Positions 42,665-55,596 of a stretch of 64,000 nt of DNA are shown in pieces. Made by a program: the position numbers and the translations under genes. The notes beneath the pieces are model-generated. The model was not told where the DNA came from. It saw nothing but the letters and a program-made list of their open reading frames with translations, and ran no database searches. The stretch is taken from NCBI GenBank assembly GCA_021648685.1, contig JAKISI010000007.1:1-64000 (forward strand), in the 5' to 3' direction. This DNA comes from Candidatus Polarisedimenticolaceae bacterium. GTDB lineage: Bacteria; Pseudomonadota; Gammaproteobacteria; Chromatiales; Chromatiaceae. How positions within the stretch are numbered: the stretch's first letter is position 1; every line of letters starts with the position of its first letter.

Positions 42665-45600
42665 ATGCGTCTGGAAAAAATAAAGCTGGCGGGTTTCAAA
42701 TCCTTTGTTGATCCTACTCATGTTCCCATGCCCGGTAATCTGGTGGGTGTCGTGGGGCCAAATGGTTGTGGAAAATCCAACGTCATCGATGCAGTGCGCT
42801 GGGTGATGGGTGAAAGTTCAGCCAAGCATCTGCGTGGCGAATCCATGGCCGATGTGATCTTTAATGGCTCCACCTCCCGCAAACCGGTGGGGACGGCCGC
42901 AGTCGAGCTGCTGTTTGATAACAGTGATGGCTGTGCCGGAGGGCAGTACGCACACTACACCCAGATATCGGTCAAGCGACACGTCTCCCGTGATGGGCAA
43001 TCCCTCTACCATCTGAATGGCGTACGCTGCCGCAGACGCGACATCACCGACCTCTTCCTGGGTACAGGGCTGGGGCCACGCAGCTACTCCATTATTGAAC
43101 AGGGGACGATCTCCAGGCTTATAGAAGCGCGCCCGGAAGAGCTGCGCCGCTTTCTGGAAGAGGCGGCGGGCATATCAAAGTACAAAGAGCGGCGGCGGGA
43201 GACCGAAAACCGAATCAGACATACCCGCGAGAACCTCGAGCGGCTCGATGATCTACGCGAAGAGATTGCCAAACAGCTGCAACACCTTAAACGCCAGGCC
43301 GCCACTGCAGAGCGATACAAGATTCTAAAACAGGAGGAGCGCCGCCTGAAGGCCGAGTTGCTGACCTTGCGCTGGAGCAGCTTTGATAAAAGCCTGCAAC
43401 AGCAGGATAGAGCCATTGCAGAACAAGAGACTGCGCTGGAAGCAGTTGTGGCAAAACAGCGGCGGCAGGAGGCCGAGATCGAGCAGCAACGGCAAGATCA
43501 CATCTGCGCCAATGACCACTTCAACAAGGTGCAGGCCGAATTTTATAGCGTAGGTGCCGAGATTTCCCGGTTGGAACAGGCCATTCAATATGCCAGAGAC
43601 GCGCGCCACCAGCATGAACATGACCTTGAACAGGCGGAAGAGGCCCTGGCCGAAGCCGGCAACCATCGTCAGCAGGATGAGCAGAGCCTGAAAGCGCTCC
43701 GCCAGATTCTGGCAGAGGATGAACCCAGGCTGCAGACTGCCCGCAGCCATGAGAAGACGGCCGCTGAGCAGCTGGCTGAAGCCGAACAGGCTATGCAGAA
43801 CTGGCAAAACGAATGGGACAGCTTTAACCAAAGATCCACAGAACCGGCCCAGACCGCCCAGGTTGAACGCACCCGCATCAACCACCTGGAGCAACAGGAG
43901 CGGCAGCTCTCGCAACGCATGAAACGCCTGAACAGTGAGCTGGAACAACTGGATGATTCACAGCTGAACCAGGAGATTTTGCAGCTGGAGCAACAGGCAG
44001 AAGAGGGGCAAGGAGAGATAGGCAGACTGCAACAGCAGCTGACCCACCGGATTGCCCAGCTGGGCGAGATGAGAGAGGCCAATACCCGCTCTGCCCACAA
44101 ACTCGACCAGATGCGTGAACAACAACAGATGGCTCGAGGGCGTCAGGCCTCACTTGAAGCACTGCAACAGGCGGCGCTGGGCAAGCAGGAGACCGCCGTA
44201 GTAGAGTGGCTGGAGGCGCATGAACTGGCCGATGCCACCCGTCTGGCCGAACGGCTGGATGTAGCGCCAGAGTGGCAACACGCCGTAGAGACCGTGCTGG
44301 GCTACCATCTACAGGCCGTATGTGTCGATGCCTTCTCCGATCTGGCGGCCAGCCTCCAGGCACTGCATAACGGCACTCTGACCCTGTTCGATGCCACGGA
44401 AAAGAGAACCCCCAAAAGAGCCGAAGACTATGCGGAACGCCTCATCTCCAGAGTCAGCTCCCCCTGGCCTCTGCATGACCTGCTGGGCAGTGTACGGCTG
44501 GTGGAAGATCTTGCCCAGGCGCTTGCACTGCGGGAGAGCCTGGCAGAGTATGAATCCATCATCACCCGTGATGGCATCTGGATAGGACGCAACTGGCTGC
44601 GCATGGCACAGGAGAGAGATGAAAAATCCGGTGTGCTGGCGAGAGAGGATGAACTACGGCAGATCGCTGCCGAGCTAAAACAGATGGGGGCACAGATAGA
44701 GCAACTGACCGCTGACTTTGAGCAGAGCCAGCAGCAGTTGAGAGATATAGAGCAGTCCCGGGAGCAGGTTCAGCGCCAGCTTGATGAGGCCAACCGAAGG
44801 GCAGCTGGCTTCCGTGCCGCACTGGGGAGCAAGCGGGTAAAGGCCGATCACCTGAGTGCCCGACGCAAGGCCATTGGCCAAGAGGCAGCTGAGGTAGGCC
44901 GCCAGATCAGTGCTGACAGAGAGGAGCTGGAGCGTGCCAAAAGCAGCCTGCACCATGCGCTGGAGAAGATGGAGGCACTGGCTCAGCAGCGCCAACGGTT
45001 GATCGAGCAGCGGGATAGCCTGCGCACAGTGCTGTCAGAGAAGCGGGATGCAGCGAAGCTGCGACGAAACCAGGCACACGAGCTTGCGCTCAAAATAGAG
45101 GCGGTACGTTCATCCAGCCAATCACTGATGCAAGGGCTGGAGCGCATGGCGACACAGCTGAGCCAGCTGAGCCACCGCCAGGAAGAGCTAAAAGCCAATC
45201 TGAGCAAGGGCGCAGCGCCACTGGCAGAGCAGAGCCAACAGCTTGAGCAGCAGCTGGAAGCGCGTATCAGGGTCGAGGCGCAGCTGGTCAAGGCACGCGA
45301 GGCAATGGAGGGGATAGAGCAGAAACTGCGGCAACTGGAGCAGGATCGAGGCCAATCCGAAGAGGCGGTGCAGCGGGAGCGTACCCGGCTGGATCAGAGC
45401 CGGCTGAAGCGGCAAGAGGTGCTGATACGTGGCAAAACCGTAGAGGAGCAGCTGAACGAGACGGGGTTCAGCCGAGATCAGTTAATCGACGAGCTGGCCG
45501 ATGAGGCCACCGAAGCGCAGTGGCTTGAACAGGTGGAGCGGATGGACATGCGCATCCGCCGACTGGGTGCAATCAACCTGGCTGCCATTGATGAGTTTCA

Positions 45601-46177
45601 GGAGCAATCCGAGAGAATGGAGTATCTCGATGCCCAGCATGCAGATGTGACAGAGTCACTGGAGACGCTGGAGCGCGCCATCCGCAAGATCGACAAAGAG
45701 ACCCGCACCCGCTTTAAAGAGACCTTTGACAAGGTCAATACCGGCATTCAGGAGATGTTCCCCAAACTGTTTGGTGGCGGCCATGCCTATCTGGAGCTGA
45801 CCGGGGATGATCTGCTGGACACCGGCGTCACCGTCATGGCGCGCCCGCCCGGAAAGCGCAACAGCAGCATCCAGCTGCTTTCGGGTGGTGAGAAGGCATT
45901 GACAGCAGTGGCGCTGGTCTTTTCAATTTTTAAACTGAACCCAGCCCCCTTTTGCATGCTGGACGAAGTGGATGCGCCGCTGGATGATGCCAATGTCGGC
46001 CGCTTCTGTGAACTGGTCAAGAGCATGTCCGCACAGGTTCAGTTTATCTTTATCACCCATAATAAAATAACCATGGAGATTGCCCATCAACTTATCGGCG
46101 TCACCATGAATGAACCGGGCGTATCCCGGCTTGTATCGGTCGATGTTGAGGAGGCTGCCAAGTTGGCGGCCCTGTAG
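42665..46177 (+). CDS. smc: Chromosome partition protein SMC
   Basis: SMC is the ring-forming ATPase that folds chromosomes. The 1170-residue protein has Walker A GPNGCGKSN at the N-terminus, long coiled coils (about 170-500 and 670-1000), a hinge (about 510-655), the LSGGEKALTAVAL signature and Walker B MLDEVDAPLDDAN at the C-terminus. Its length fits canonical SMC rather than MukB. scpA and scpB are not in the window. It is followed by zipA and ligA as in pseudomonads. Confidence 0.97.
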   Translation: MRLEKIKLAGFKSFVDPTHVPMPGNLVGVVGPNGCGKSNVIDAVRWVMGESSAKHLRGESMADVIFNGSTSRKPVGTAAVELLFDNSDGCAGGQYAHYTQISVKRHVSRDGQSLYHLNGVRCRRRDITDLFLGTGLGPRSYSIIEQGTISRLIEARPEELRRFLEEAAGISKYKERRRETENRIRHTRENLERLDDLREEIAKQLQHLKRQAATAERYKILKQEERRLKAELLTLRWSSFDKSLQQQDRAIAEQETALEAVVAKQRRQEAEIEQQRQDHICANDHFNKVQAEFYSVGAEISRLEQAIQYARDARHQHEHDLEQAEEALAEAGNHRQQDEQSLKALRQILAEDEPRLQTARSHEKTAAEQLAEAEQAMQNWQNEWDSFNQRSTEPAQTAQVERTRINHLEQQERQLSQRMKRLNSELEQLDDSQLNQEILQLEQQAEEGQGEIGRLQQQLTHRIAQLGEMREANTRSAHKLDQMREQQQMARGRQASLEALQQAALGKQETAVVEWLEAHELADATRLAERLDVAPEWQHAVETVLGYHLQAVCVDAFSDLAASLQALHNGTLTLFDATEKRTPKRAEDYAERLISRVSSPWPLHDLLGSVRLVEDLAQALALRESLAEYESIITRDGIWIGRNWLRMAQERDEKSGVLAREDELRQIAAELKQMGAQIEQLTADFEQSQQQLRDIEQSREQVQRQLDEANRRAAGFRAALGSKRVKADHLSARRKAIGQEAAEVGRQISADREELERAKSSLHHALEKMEALAQQRQRLIEQRDSLRTVLSEKRDAAKLRRNQAHELALKIEAVRSSSQSLMQGLERMATQLSQLSHRQEELKANLSKGAAPLAEQSQQLEQQLEARIRVEAQLVKAREAMEGIEQKLRQLEQDRGQSEEAVQRERTRLDQSRLKRQEVLIRGKTVEEQLNETGFSRDQLIDELADEATEAQWLEQVERMDMRIRRLGAINLAAIDEFQEQSERMEYLDAQHADVTESLETLERAIRKIDKETRTRFKETFDKVNTGIQEMFPKLFGGGHAYLELTGDDLLDTGVTVMARPPGKRNSSIQLLSGGEKALTAVALVFSIFKLNPAPFCMLDEVDAPLDDANVGRFCELVKSMSAQVQFIFITHNKITMEIAHQLIGVTMNEPGVSRLVSVDVEEAAKLAAL

Positions 46178-46226
46178 CAACGGGAGGCGCTTTGCAGGCA
46201 CCTCCATTACCTATTGAGTGAGACAA

Positions 46227-49308
<3,082 letters not shown>

Positions 49309-49309
<1 letters not shown>

Positions 49310-49342
49310 TGGCTACAGGGAGAAGTATCTCCCTGTAGCCAT
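49309..49342. terminator. Perfect 15-bp hairpin between convergent ligA and the parvulin lipoprotein gene
   Basis: ATGGCTACAGGGAGA (49309-49323) and its exact complement (49328-49342) flank a 4-base loop AGTA. The stem starts inside the ligA stop codon. It lies between two convergent genes and should stop both; T-runs are poor. Confidence 0.7.
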
Positions 49343-49348
49343 TGTGGT

Positions 49349-50320
49349 TTAGTGGGGGGGATGAGCTGCTGTTGTATTGGTATCGGCAGCTTTCTGAACA
49401 GGAGGTCTTACCTGAATAGTCGCTTTTTGGCGCAGTTCTGTCAGGTATGACATCACCAGCTCCCGGCGTTTTTCATTCATTAGCGTATCCTGTACCTCTT
49501 CAAGGCTGGGCGGCGGTATCTCCCGCGCATCTTCCCGAAAAATGACATGCCAGCCAAATTGGGTTTTTACGGGAGTCGTGGAGTGTGTTCCATTCTCCAT
49601 TGTCATAACGGCCTCTGCAAAAGGCTGAACCATCTGTGTAGAGTCGAACCACCCCAGCTCTCCCCCCTGAGATGCAGAGGGGCCGGTTGATTTGGCCTTG
49701 GCCAGCTCGGTGAAATCAGCCCCGCCATCCAGCTCCTTGATAACGGACTTGGCATCCTCTTCCGAGGTTAACAGTATATGCCGGGCCTTGAACTCCTGCT
49801 GTGGCTTGTCACCGTAGCGCTGGTCATAGAGTGCTCTTATGTCGTCACTGGATATCTGTTGCTGCTGCACATGGCTGGCAATGGACATCTCGGCAAGTGC
49901 GCGTATGCGCAGCAGGTTCAGCAGCTCGGCTACCTCCGGCTTTTTGTCAAAGCCCTTTGCCTGGGCATCCTGTACGATCAGCATCGCATTGACCAGCTCA
50001 TTGAGGATGGCCATCTGCTCTTGTGGTGTATCGCCCTTGACACCCTGTCGAGCCTGACGCCACTGCTGGTGAAAAACTGCGTACATGGATTTTGTTACCG
50101 GGGAGCCATTGACGATGACAACTACATCAGGATCGTCAAGTGTGGCCTTTTGTGGGACAGCCGGTGCAGCTGTATTGCTGGGTTCCGGTGCTGGCTCCTG
50201 CTTTGTGACTTCCGTTGCGGCTTTTGTTGTAACCTGGGGTACGGAGTCCGTCCCCTCATTGCAGCCAGAAAGCAGCACGGCCAGGCTTAACACAATCAGT
50301 CTCTTGGGTAAGGATTGCAT
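49349..50320 (-). CDS. Parvulin-type peptidyl-prolyl isomerase lipoprotein
   Basis: The 323-residue protein has a lipobox (LSGC, Cys20) at the N-terminus, a disordered T/P/A-rich spacer (to about 60), a SurA/PpiD-like helical chaperone part (about 68-165) and a PpiC rotamase domain (about 175-270) with ARHILLTSEEDAK and GGELGWFDSTQMVQPFAEAV. It would sit on the outer membrane, facing the periplasm, and help fold secreted proteins. It may share a transcript with yciI upstream. Confidence 0.9.
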   Translation of the reverse strand: MQSLPKRLIVLSLAVLLSGCNEGTDSVPQVTTKAATEVTKQEPAPEPSNTAAPAVPQKATLDDPDVVVIVNGSPVTKSMYAVFHQQWRQARQGVKGDTPQEQMAILNELVNAMLIVQDAQAKGFDKKPEVAELLNLLRIRALAEMSIASHVQQQQISSDDIRALYDQRYGDKPQQEFKARHILLTSEEDAKSVIKELDGGADFTELAKAKSTGPSASQGGELGWFDSTQMVQPFAEAVMTMENGTHSTTPVKTQFGWHVIFREDAREIPPPSLEEVQDTLMNEKRRELVMSYLTELRQKATIQVRPPVQKAADTNTTAAHPPH

Positions 50321-50338
50321 GGATGGTTTCCTTGTGGT

Positions 50339-50638
50339 TTACGGTAGTACTTTTTTAAATGGGGTGACCGTAACGCTGGCATAGACGCCGGTCAGTGTGT
50401 AGGGGTCCTGATCTGCCCATGCCTTTGCTGATGTTAGATCAGGGAACGCTGCCACAATCAAGCTGCCGGTAAAGCCGACAGGCCCAGGGTCTTTGCTGTC
50501 GATGGCTGGAAAGGGCCCTGCCAGCAGCAGGCGGCCCTCCTCTTTTAGTTTTTCCAGGCGGCGCAGGTGGTCAGGGCGTGCACTTATTCGCGCTTCAAGG
50601 CTCTCTTCCTGGTCGGTTCCTATAATGGCATAGTGCAT
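50339..50638 (-). CDS. yciI: YciI-family protein
   Basis: The 99-residue ferredoxin-like YciI domain starts at ATG 50638 (MHYAIIGTD); codons upstream of this are not part of the domain. The pattern MHYAI, ARPDHLRRLEKL, LLAGPFPA and AKAWADQDPY matches the family, with the conserved H/D near residue 22. Its biochemical role is unclear. Confidence 0.9.
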   Translation of the reverse strand: MHYAIIGTDQEESLEARISARPDHLRRLEKLKEEGRLLLAGPFPAIDSKDPGPVGFTGSLIVAAFPDLTSAKAWADQDPYTLTGVYASVTVTPFKKVLP

Positions 50639-50722
50639 GCTGTCTCCCAGTTTGATGTGCAAAACCAGCAATAATTCTAACAGCAAAAAACGGATCTGTT
50701 TTGTTTAGATGGCAGCTGTTAA

Positions 50723-52480
50723 TCAGTTGCTCCATGTATAAGTTGCTTCCACTTTATTTCCTGGTTCACAGAATATAACTGATTTGCACAGCTCTTTGGT
50801 GAGCATCAGGCCGCGTCCACTGGGGATAGATGAATCGGTTTGAATGTTGGAGAGATAATTTTTGTAGTCAAAGCCAGAGCCACTGTCTTCAACCCGGATA
50901 ATAATTTCACCACCTGTTGAATATAGGCGGCTGTGGATGGATATGGTGATATATCCCTCTGATAATTCCTGGAGCCTTTTTTCCCGTTCTGTAAAGTAGG
51001 TTGTGAACCCTCCCGGTTCAGCCTTCAGGGTAGAGTCCAGGTTCAATATTCCGTGATCAAGTGCATTGGTGTAGAGTTCACTCAATATGGTAAAGATTAC
51101 TCTGCGCTGCTCTTTTAGGCTCTCCAGCTCCTGTATTTGGTTGATTAACAGTGGAACAGGGTCGACTTTCAACAAGCGGGGCCCCTCTAACTTAACCTCA
51201 AATCTCAGACTGTTGTGAGGTAAATCTGAGCCATCTTTCTGGATGGTCGCTTTGCCGTGGGTTGCAGGCAGTTCGTTATCGAGTGTCGCCAGCACATCCG
51301 GCAGAAATGGAACCTCTACCAGGCTGATGTCATCATCTTGAGGCGCATCAAGACAAAACTCCTCGAGGGCGGAGGCAATAGATTCAACGATGTTTCCCTG
51401 GTTTGTGCCTTGAGAGAGCTGCTGTTCCAATCTTTTCTGTCCAAAATACTCTCCATCCGGGCTTCTGGCCTCTGTTACCCCGTCGCTTGCCAGCAGGGCA
51501 CGATCCCCAAGGTCTGCTGTAATATTCGATATGGAATGGAGGTAGTCTTCATCGGGAATGATACCTAATGGCAGCCCGGCAGATGGAATGCGGTGTTTGA
51601 TTTCTGTGCCTGCTGCATTTGTGACCAGTATATCGGGCATGCCGCAGCAGCAAAGTGTCATGTTATCCATAGCGTGGTTGATGCGGACGAGCTGGGCGGC
51701 CATGAACATGCCGGTGGGGAGCAGGGCATGCAGTTTTCGATTGATTTCATTGAGGATCTGGTCAACAGAAAATCCTTTAACCGTCATGGCGCGAAAAGAT
51801 TCCGATACCGGCAGCGCTCCAAGTGCGGCGGATAGCCCATGCCCGGTAAAATCACCCAGCAGCACATTGAGGTCACCATTGGGGGCGTGGGCGGTTAAGA
51901 GCACGTCGCCACTGAAGAGCGCAGCGGGTCGCATGAGCGCCTTTAGCTTCTCTGGCATTACATTGCCAGCGATCACTGCCCCGCTAAATACTTTTTCGGC
52001 AATCTCCTCTTCACGCTCTCTCTGGCCTAAAAGAGTTGTCACTTCGCGATGGAGATCGCGAATCCTCTCCATTGCCTTGATCTTTGACCGGAGAAGGGTG
52101 TGGTTGAATGGTTTGGTCAGGAAGTCATCACCACCGACCTCTACGCATCGGGCGAGCGCCTTCTCATCTGTCATTGCGGTTAGAAAGATGACGGGTATAA
52201 AGGTATCGCCGCAGAGTGCCTTGATCTGGGCGGTAGCGTCAAAACCATCCATAATTGGCATCATGATGTCCATGAAGATGATGTCTGGCTGGCTCTCTTT
52301 AAAACGCTCAATCGCCTCTGCCCCATCTACCGCCTGGACAACGGTGTACCCTATTTTTTTCAAAAGGGCATTCAGGATGATGCGGTTGGAGAGCTCATCA
52401 TCGGCTATCAGGGCTACCCCGGCCGATGGTGGTGTGGATGGCTTGGTTAGTGAGGCAGGTGAGGTGCCTTGCATATTCAT
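50723..52480 (-). CDS. Response regulator with PP2C phosphatase and RsbW-like HATPase domains
   Basis: The 585-residue protein joins three signalling domains: an N-terminal receiver (phosphoacceptor D71 in FMDIMMPIMDGF, K in LTKPF), a PP2C/SpoIIE serine phosphatase (about 170-395; LLGDFTGHGLSAAL, DDDISLVEV) and a C-terminal HATPase_c (about 450-580; N-box ELYTNALDHG, G1 EDSGSGFD, SGRGLMLTKEL). The layout is like Pseudomonas HsbR, which sets the phosphorylation of an anti-sigma antagonist. No STAS antagonist gene is in the window. Confidence 0.9.
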   Translation of the reverse strand: MNMQGTSPASLTKPSTPPSAGVALIADDELSNRIILNALLKKIGYTVVQAVDGAEAIERFKESQPDIIFMDIMMPIMDGFDATAQIKALCGDTFIPVIFLTAMTDEKALARCVEVGGDDFLTKPFNHTLLRSKIKAMERIRDLHREVTTLLGQREREEEIAEKVFSGAVIAGNVMPEKLKALMRPAALFSGDVLLTAHAPNGDLNVLLGDFTGHGLSAALGALPVSESFRAMTVKGFSVDQILNEINRKLHALLPTGMFMAAQLVRINHAMDNMTLCCCGMPDILVTNAAGTEIKHRIPSAGLPLGIIPDEDYLHSISNITADLGDRALLASDGVTEARSPDGEYFGQKRLEQQLSQGTNQGNIVESIASALEEFCLDAPQDDDISLVEVPFLPDVLATLDNELPATHGKATIQKDGSDLPHNSLRFEVKLEGPRLLKVDPVPLLINQIQELESLKEQRRVIFTILSELYTNALDHGILNLDSTLKAEPGGFTTYFTEREKRLQELSEGYITISIHSRLYSTGGEIIIRVEDSGSGFDYKNYLSNIQTDSSIPSGRGLMLTKELCKSVIFCEPGNKVEATYTWSN

Positions 52481-52593
52481 ACTTACAACCTATTCTGTTA
52501 TTTACTCTGGGTTATGCGAATCACAGAGTGTAGCGGCACAGGCATGGATTAATTGAGGCACTATTGCTGGCCGTGTATAAATGAGTGGATTTG

Positions 52594-54261
<1,668 letters not shown>

Positions 54262-54399
54262 TCAGAGGGCCATAGATATGAACGCCATCATACGGCGAAA
54301 ATGGGGGTTTTAGCTACCTATGCAGCTGGTTATCATCCCAGCACACTCTCGGATAACAGGGTATAGTGCCGGGTCGGTTTTGATTGGTTAAGCGGATAA

Positions 54400-54424
54400 A
54401 ATAACCGCTGTTTTTATAGGGGAA
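54400..54424 (+). other. Small hairpin upstream of asd
   Basis: AGCGG and CCGCT pair, followed by GTTTTTAT, about 15-35 bases before ATG 54436. It looks terminator-like but is short; it may be a leader element. Not assigned further. Confidence 0.25.
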
Positions 54425-54435
54425 CTGGATAATCA

Positions 54436-55458
54436 ATGGGTAAAAAGTTTAATCTGGCAGTGGTTGGGGCTACGGGAGCAGTGGGTGAAGCCATGCTCTC
54501 CATTCTTGCTGAACGTAAATTCCCGGTGGATAAGATCTATGCGCTGGCGAGCAGCCGTTCCGTGGGGAAAAAGGTGGCATTCGGTAACCGCTGGCTGAAG
54601 GTTGAGGCACTGGATGAATTTGACTTCAGCCAGGTTGAGGTAGCGCTCTTTTCTGCTGGGAATGACATCTCCAAGGTGTCTGTCCCCAAGGCCGTGGATG
54701 CAGGCTGTGCGGTCATTGATAATACGCCCTGTTTTCGTTATGAGGCCGATGTGCCGCTGGTGGTGCCTGAAGTAAATCCGGGGGCGATAGCCGATTACTA
54801 CCATCGGGGCATCATTGCCAATCCCAACTGCTCAACCATTCAGATGATGGTTGCACTTAAGCCCATCTACGACGCAGTTGGGATTCTGCGTATCAATGTC
54901 TGCACCTATCAGGCTGTTTCAGGCTCAGGCAAAGAGGGCATTGAGGAGCTGGCGATGCAGACCGCTAATCTGCTCAATATGAAGTCAGTGGATACGGATG
55001 CCTACCCCAAGCAGATTGCCTTCAATGTGCTGCCACAGATTGATGCCTTTCAAGAGAATGGCTATACCCGCGAAGAGATGAAGCTGGTGTTGGAGACACG
55101 AAAAATACTGGATGATGATACCATTCTGGTCAACCCTACCGCAGTTCGTGTCCCTGTTTTCTACGGGCACTCTGAAGCGCTGCATATTGAAACACACAAG
55201 AAAATTACGGCTGAAGAGGCCAGGACGCTGCTGACCCAGGCACCAGGGGTCACCGTTATTGATGAGCGTTGTGATGGCGGTTATCCAACCGCAGTTACAG
55301 ATTCTGTAGGCAAGGACGCTACTTTTGTAGGGCGCATCCGGGAGGACATCTCCCACCCCTGTGGTTTGGATATGTGGGTGGTCTCTGACAACGTGCGCAA
55401 AGGAGCAGCTTTAAATAGTGTTCAGATCGCTGAAATTCTGGTAAAAGACTATTTGTAA
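54436..55458 (+). CDS. asd: Aspartate-semialdehyde dehydrogenase
   Basis: Asd makes aspartate semialdehyde for the lysine, methionine, threonine and diaminopimelate branch. The 340-residue protein has the NADP fold VVGATGAVGEAML, catalytic C132 in NPNCSTIQMM and VSGSGKEG plus the RVPVFYGHSEA motif with a histidine. It is the Gram-positive/Usg-like length form common in pseudomonads, where the same asd-fimV-truA order occurs. Confidence 0.93.
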   Translation: MGKKFNLAVVGATGAVGEAMLSILAERKFPVDKIYALASSRSVGKKVAFGNRWLKVEALDEFDFSQVEVALFSAGNDISKVSVPKAVDAGCAVIDNTPCFRYEADVPLVVPEVNPGAIADYYHRGIIANPNCSTIQMMVALKPIYDAVGILRINVCTYQAVSGSGKEGIEELAMQTANLLNMKSVDTDAYPKQIAFNVLPQIDAFQENGYTREEMKLVLETRKILDDDTILVNPTAVRVPVFYGHSEALHIETHKKITAEEARTLLTQAPGVTVIDERCDGGYPTAVTDSVGKDATFVGRIREDISHPCGLDMWVVSDNVRKGAALNSVQIAEILVKDYL

Positions 55459-55596
55459 GCTATAGTTAGCGAATAAATGTTATGTCTATTCTACAGTGTG
55501 CTTTGCTAGCTGTTTCAAAGATAAAAATTCTACAGCCGTCATGGGCGTCCAATTTCTCCTTGCAAGAAGAAGAGAAATGGAAAAAGGGGAGAAGAG

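Noticed and set aside
51558-52556. Open frame of 332 codons on the plus strand
   Set aside because: It is the antisense of the receiver-PP2C-HATPase gene and carries no recognisable domain.
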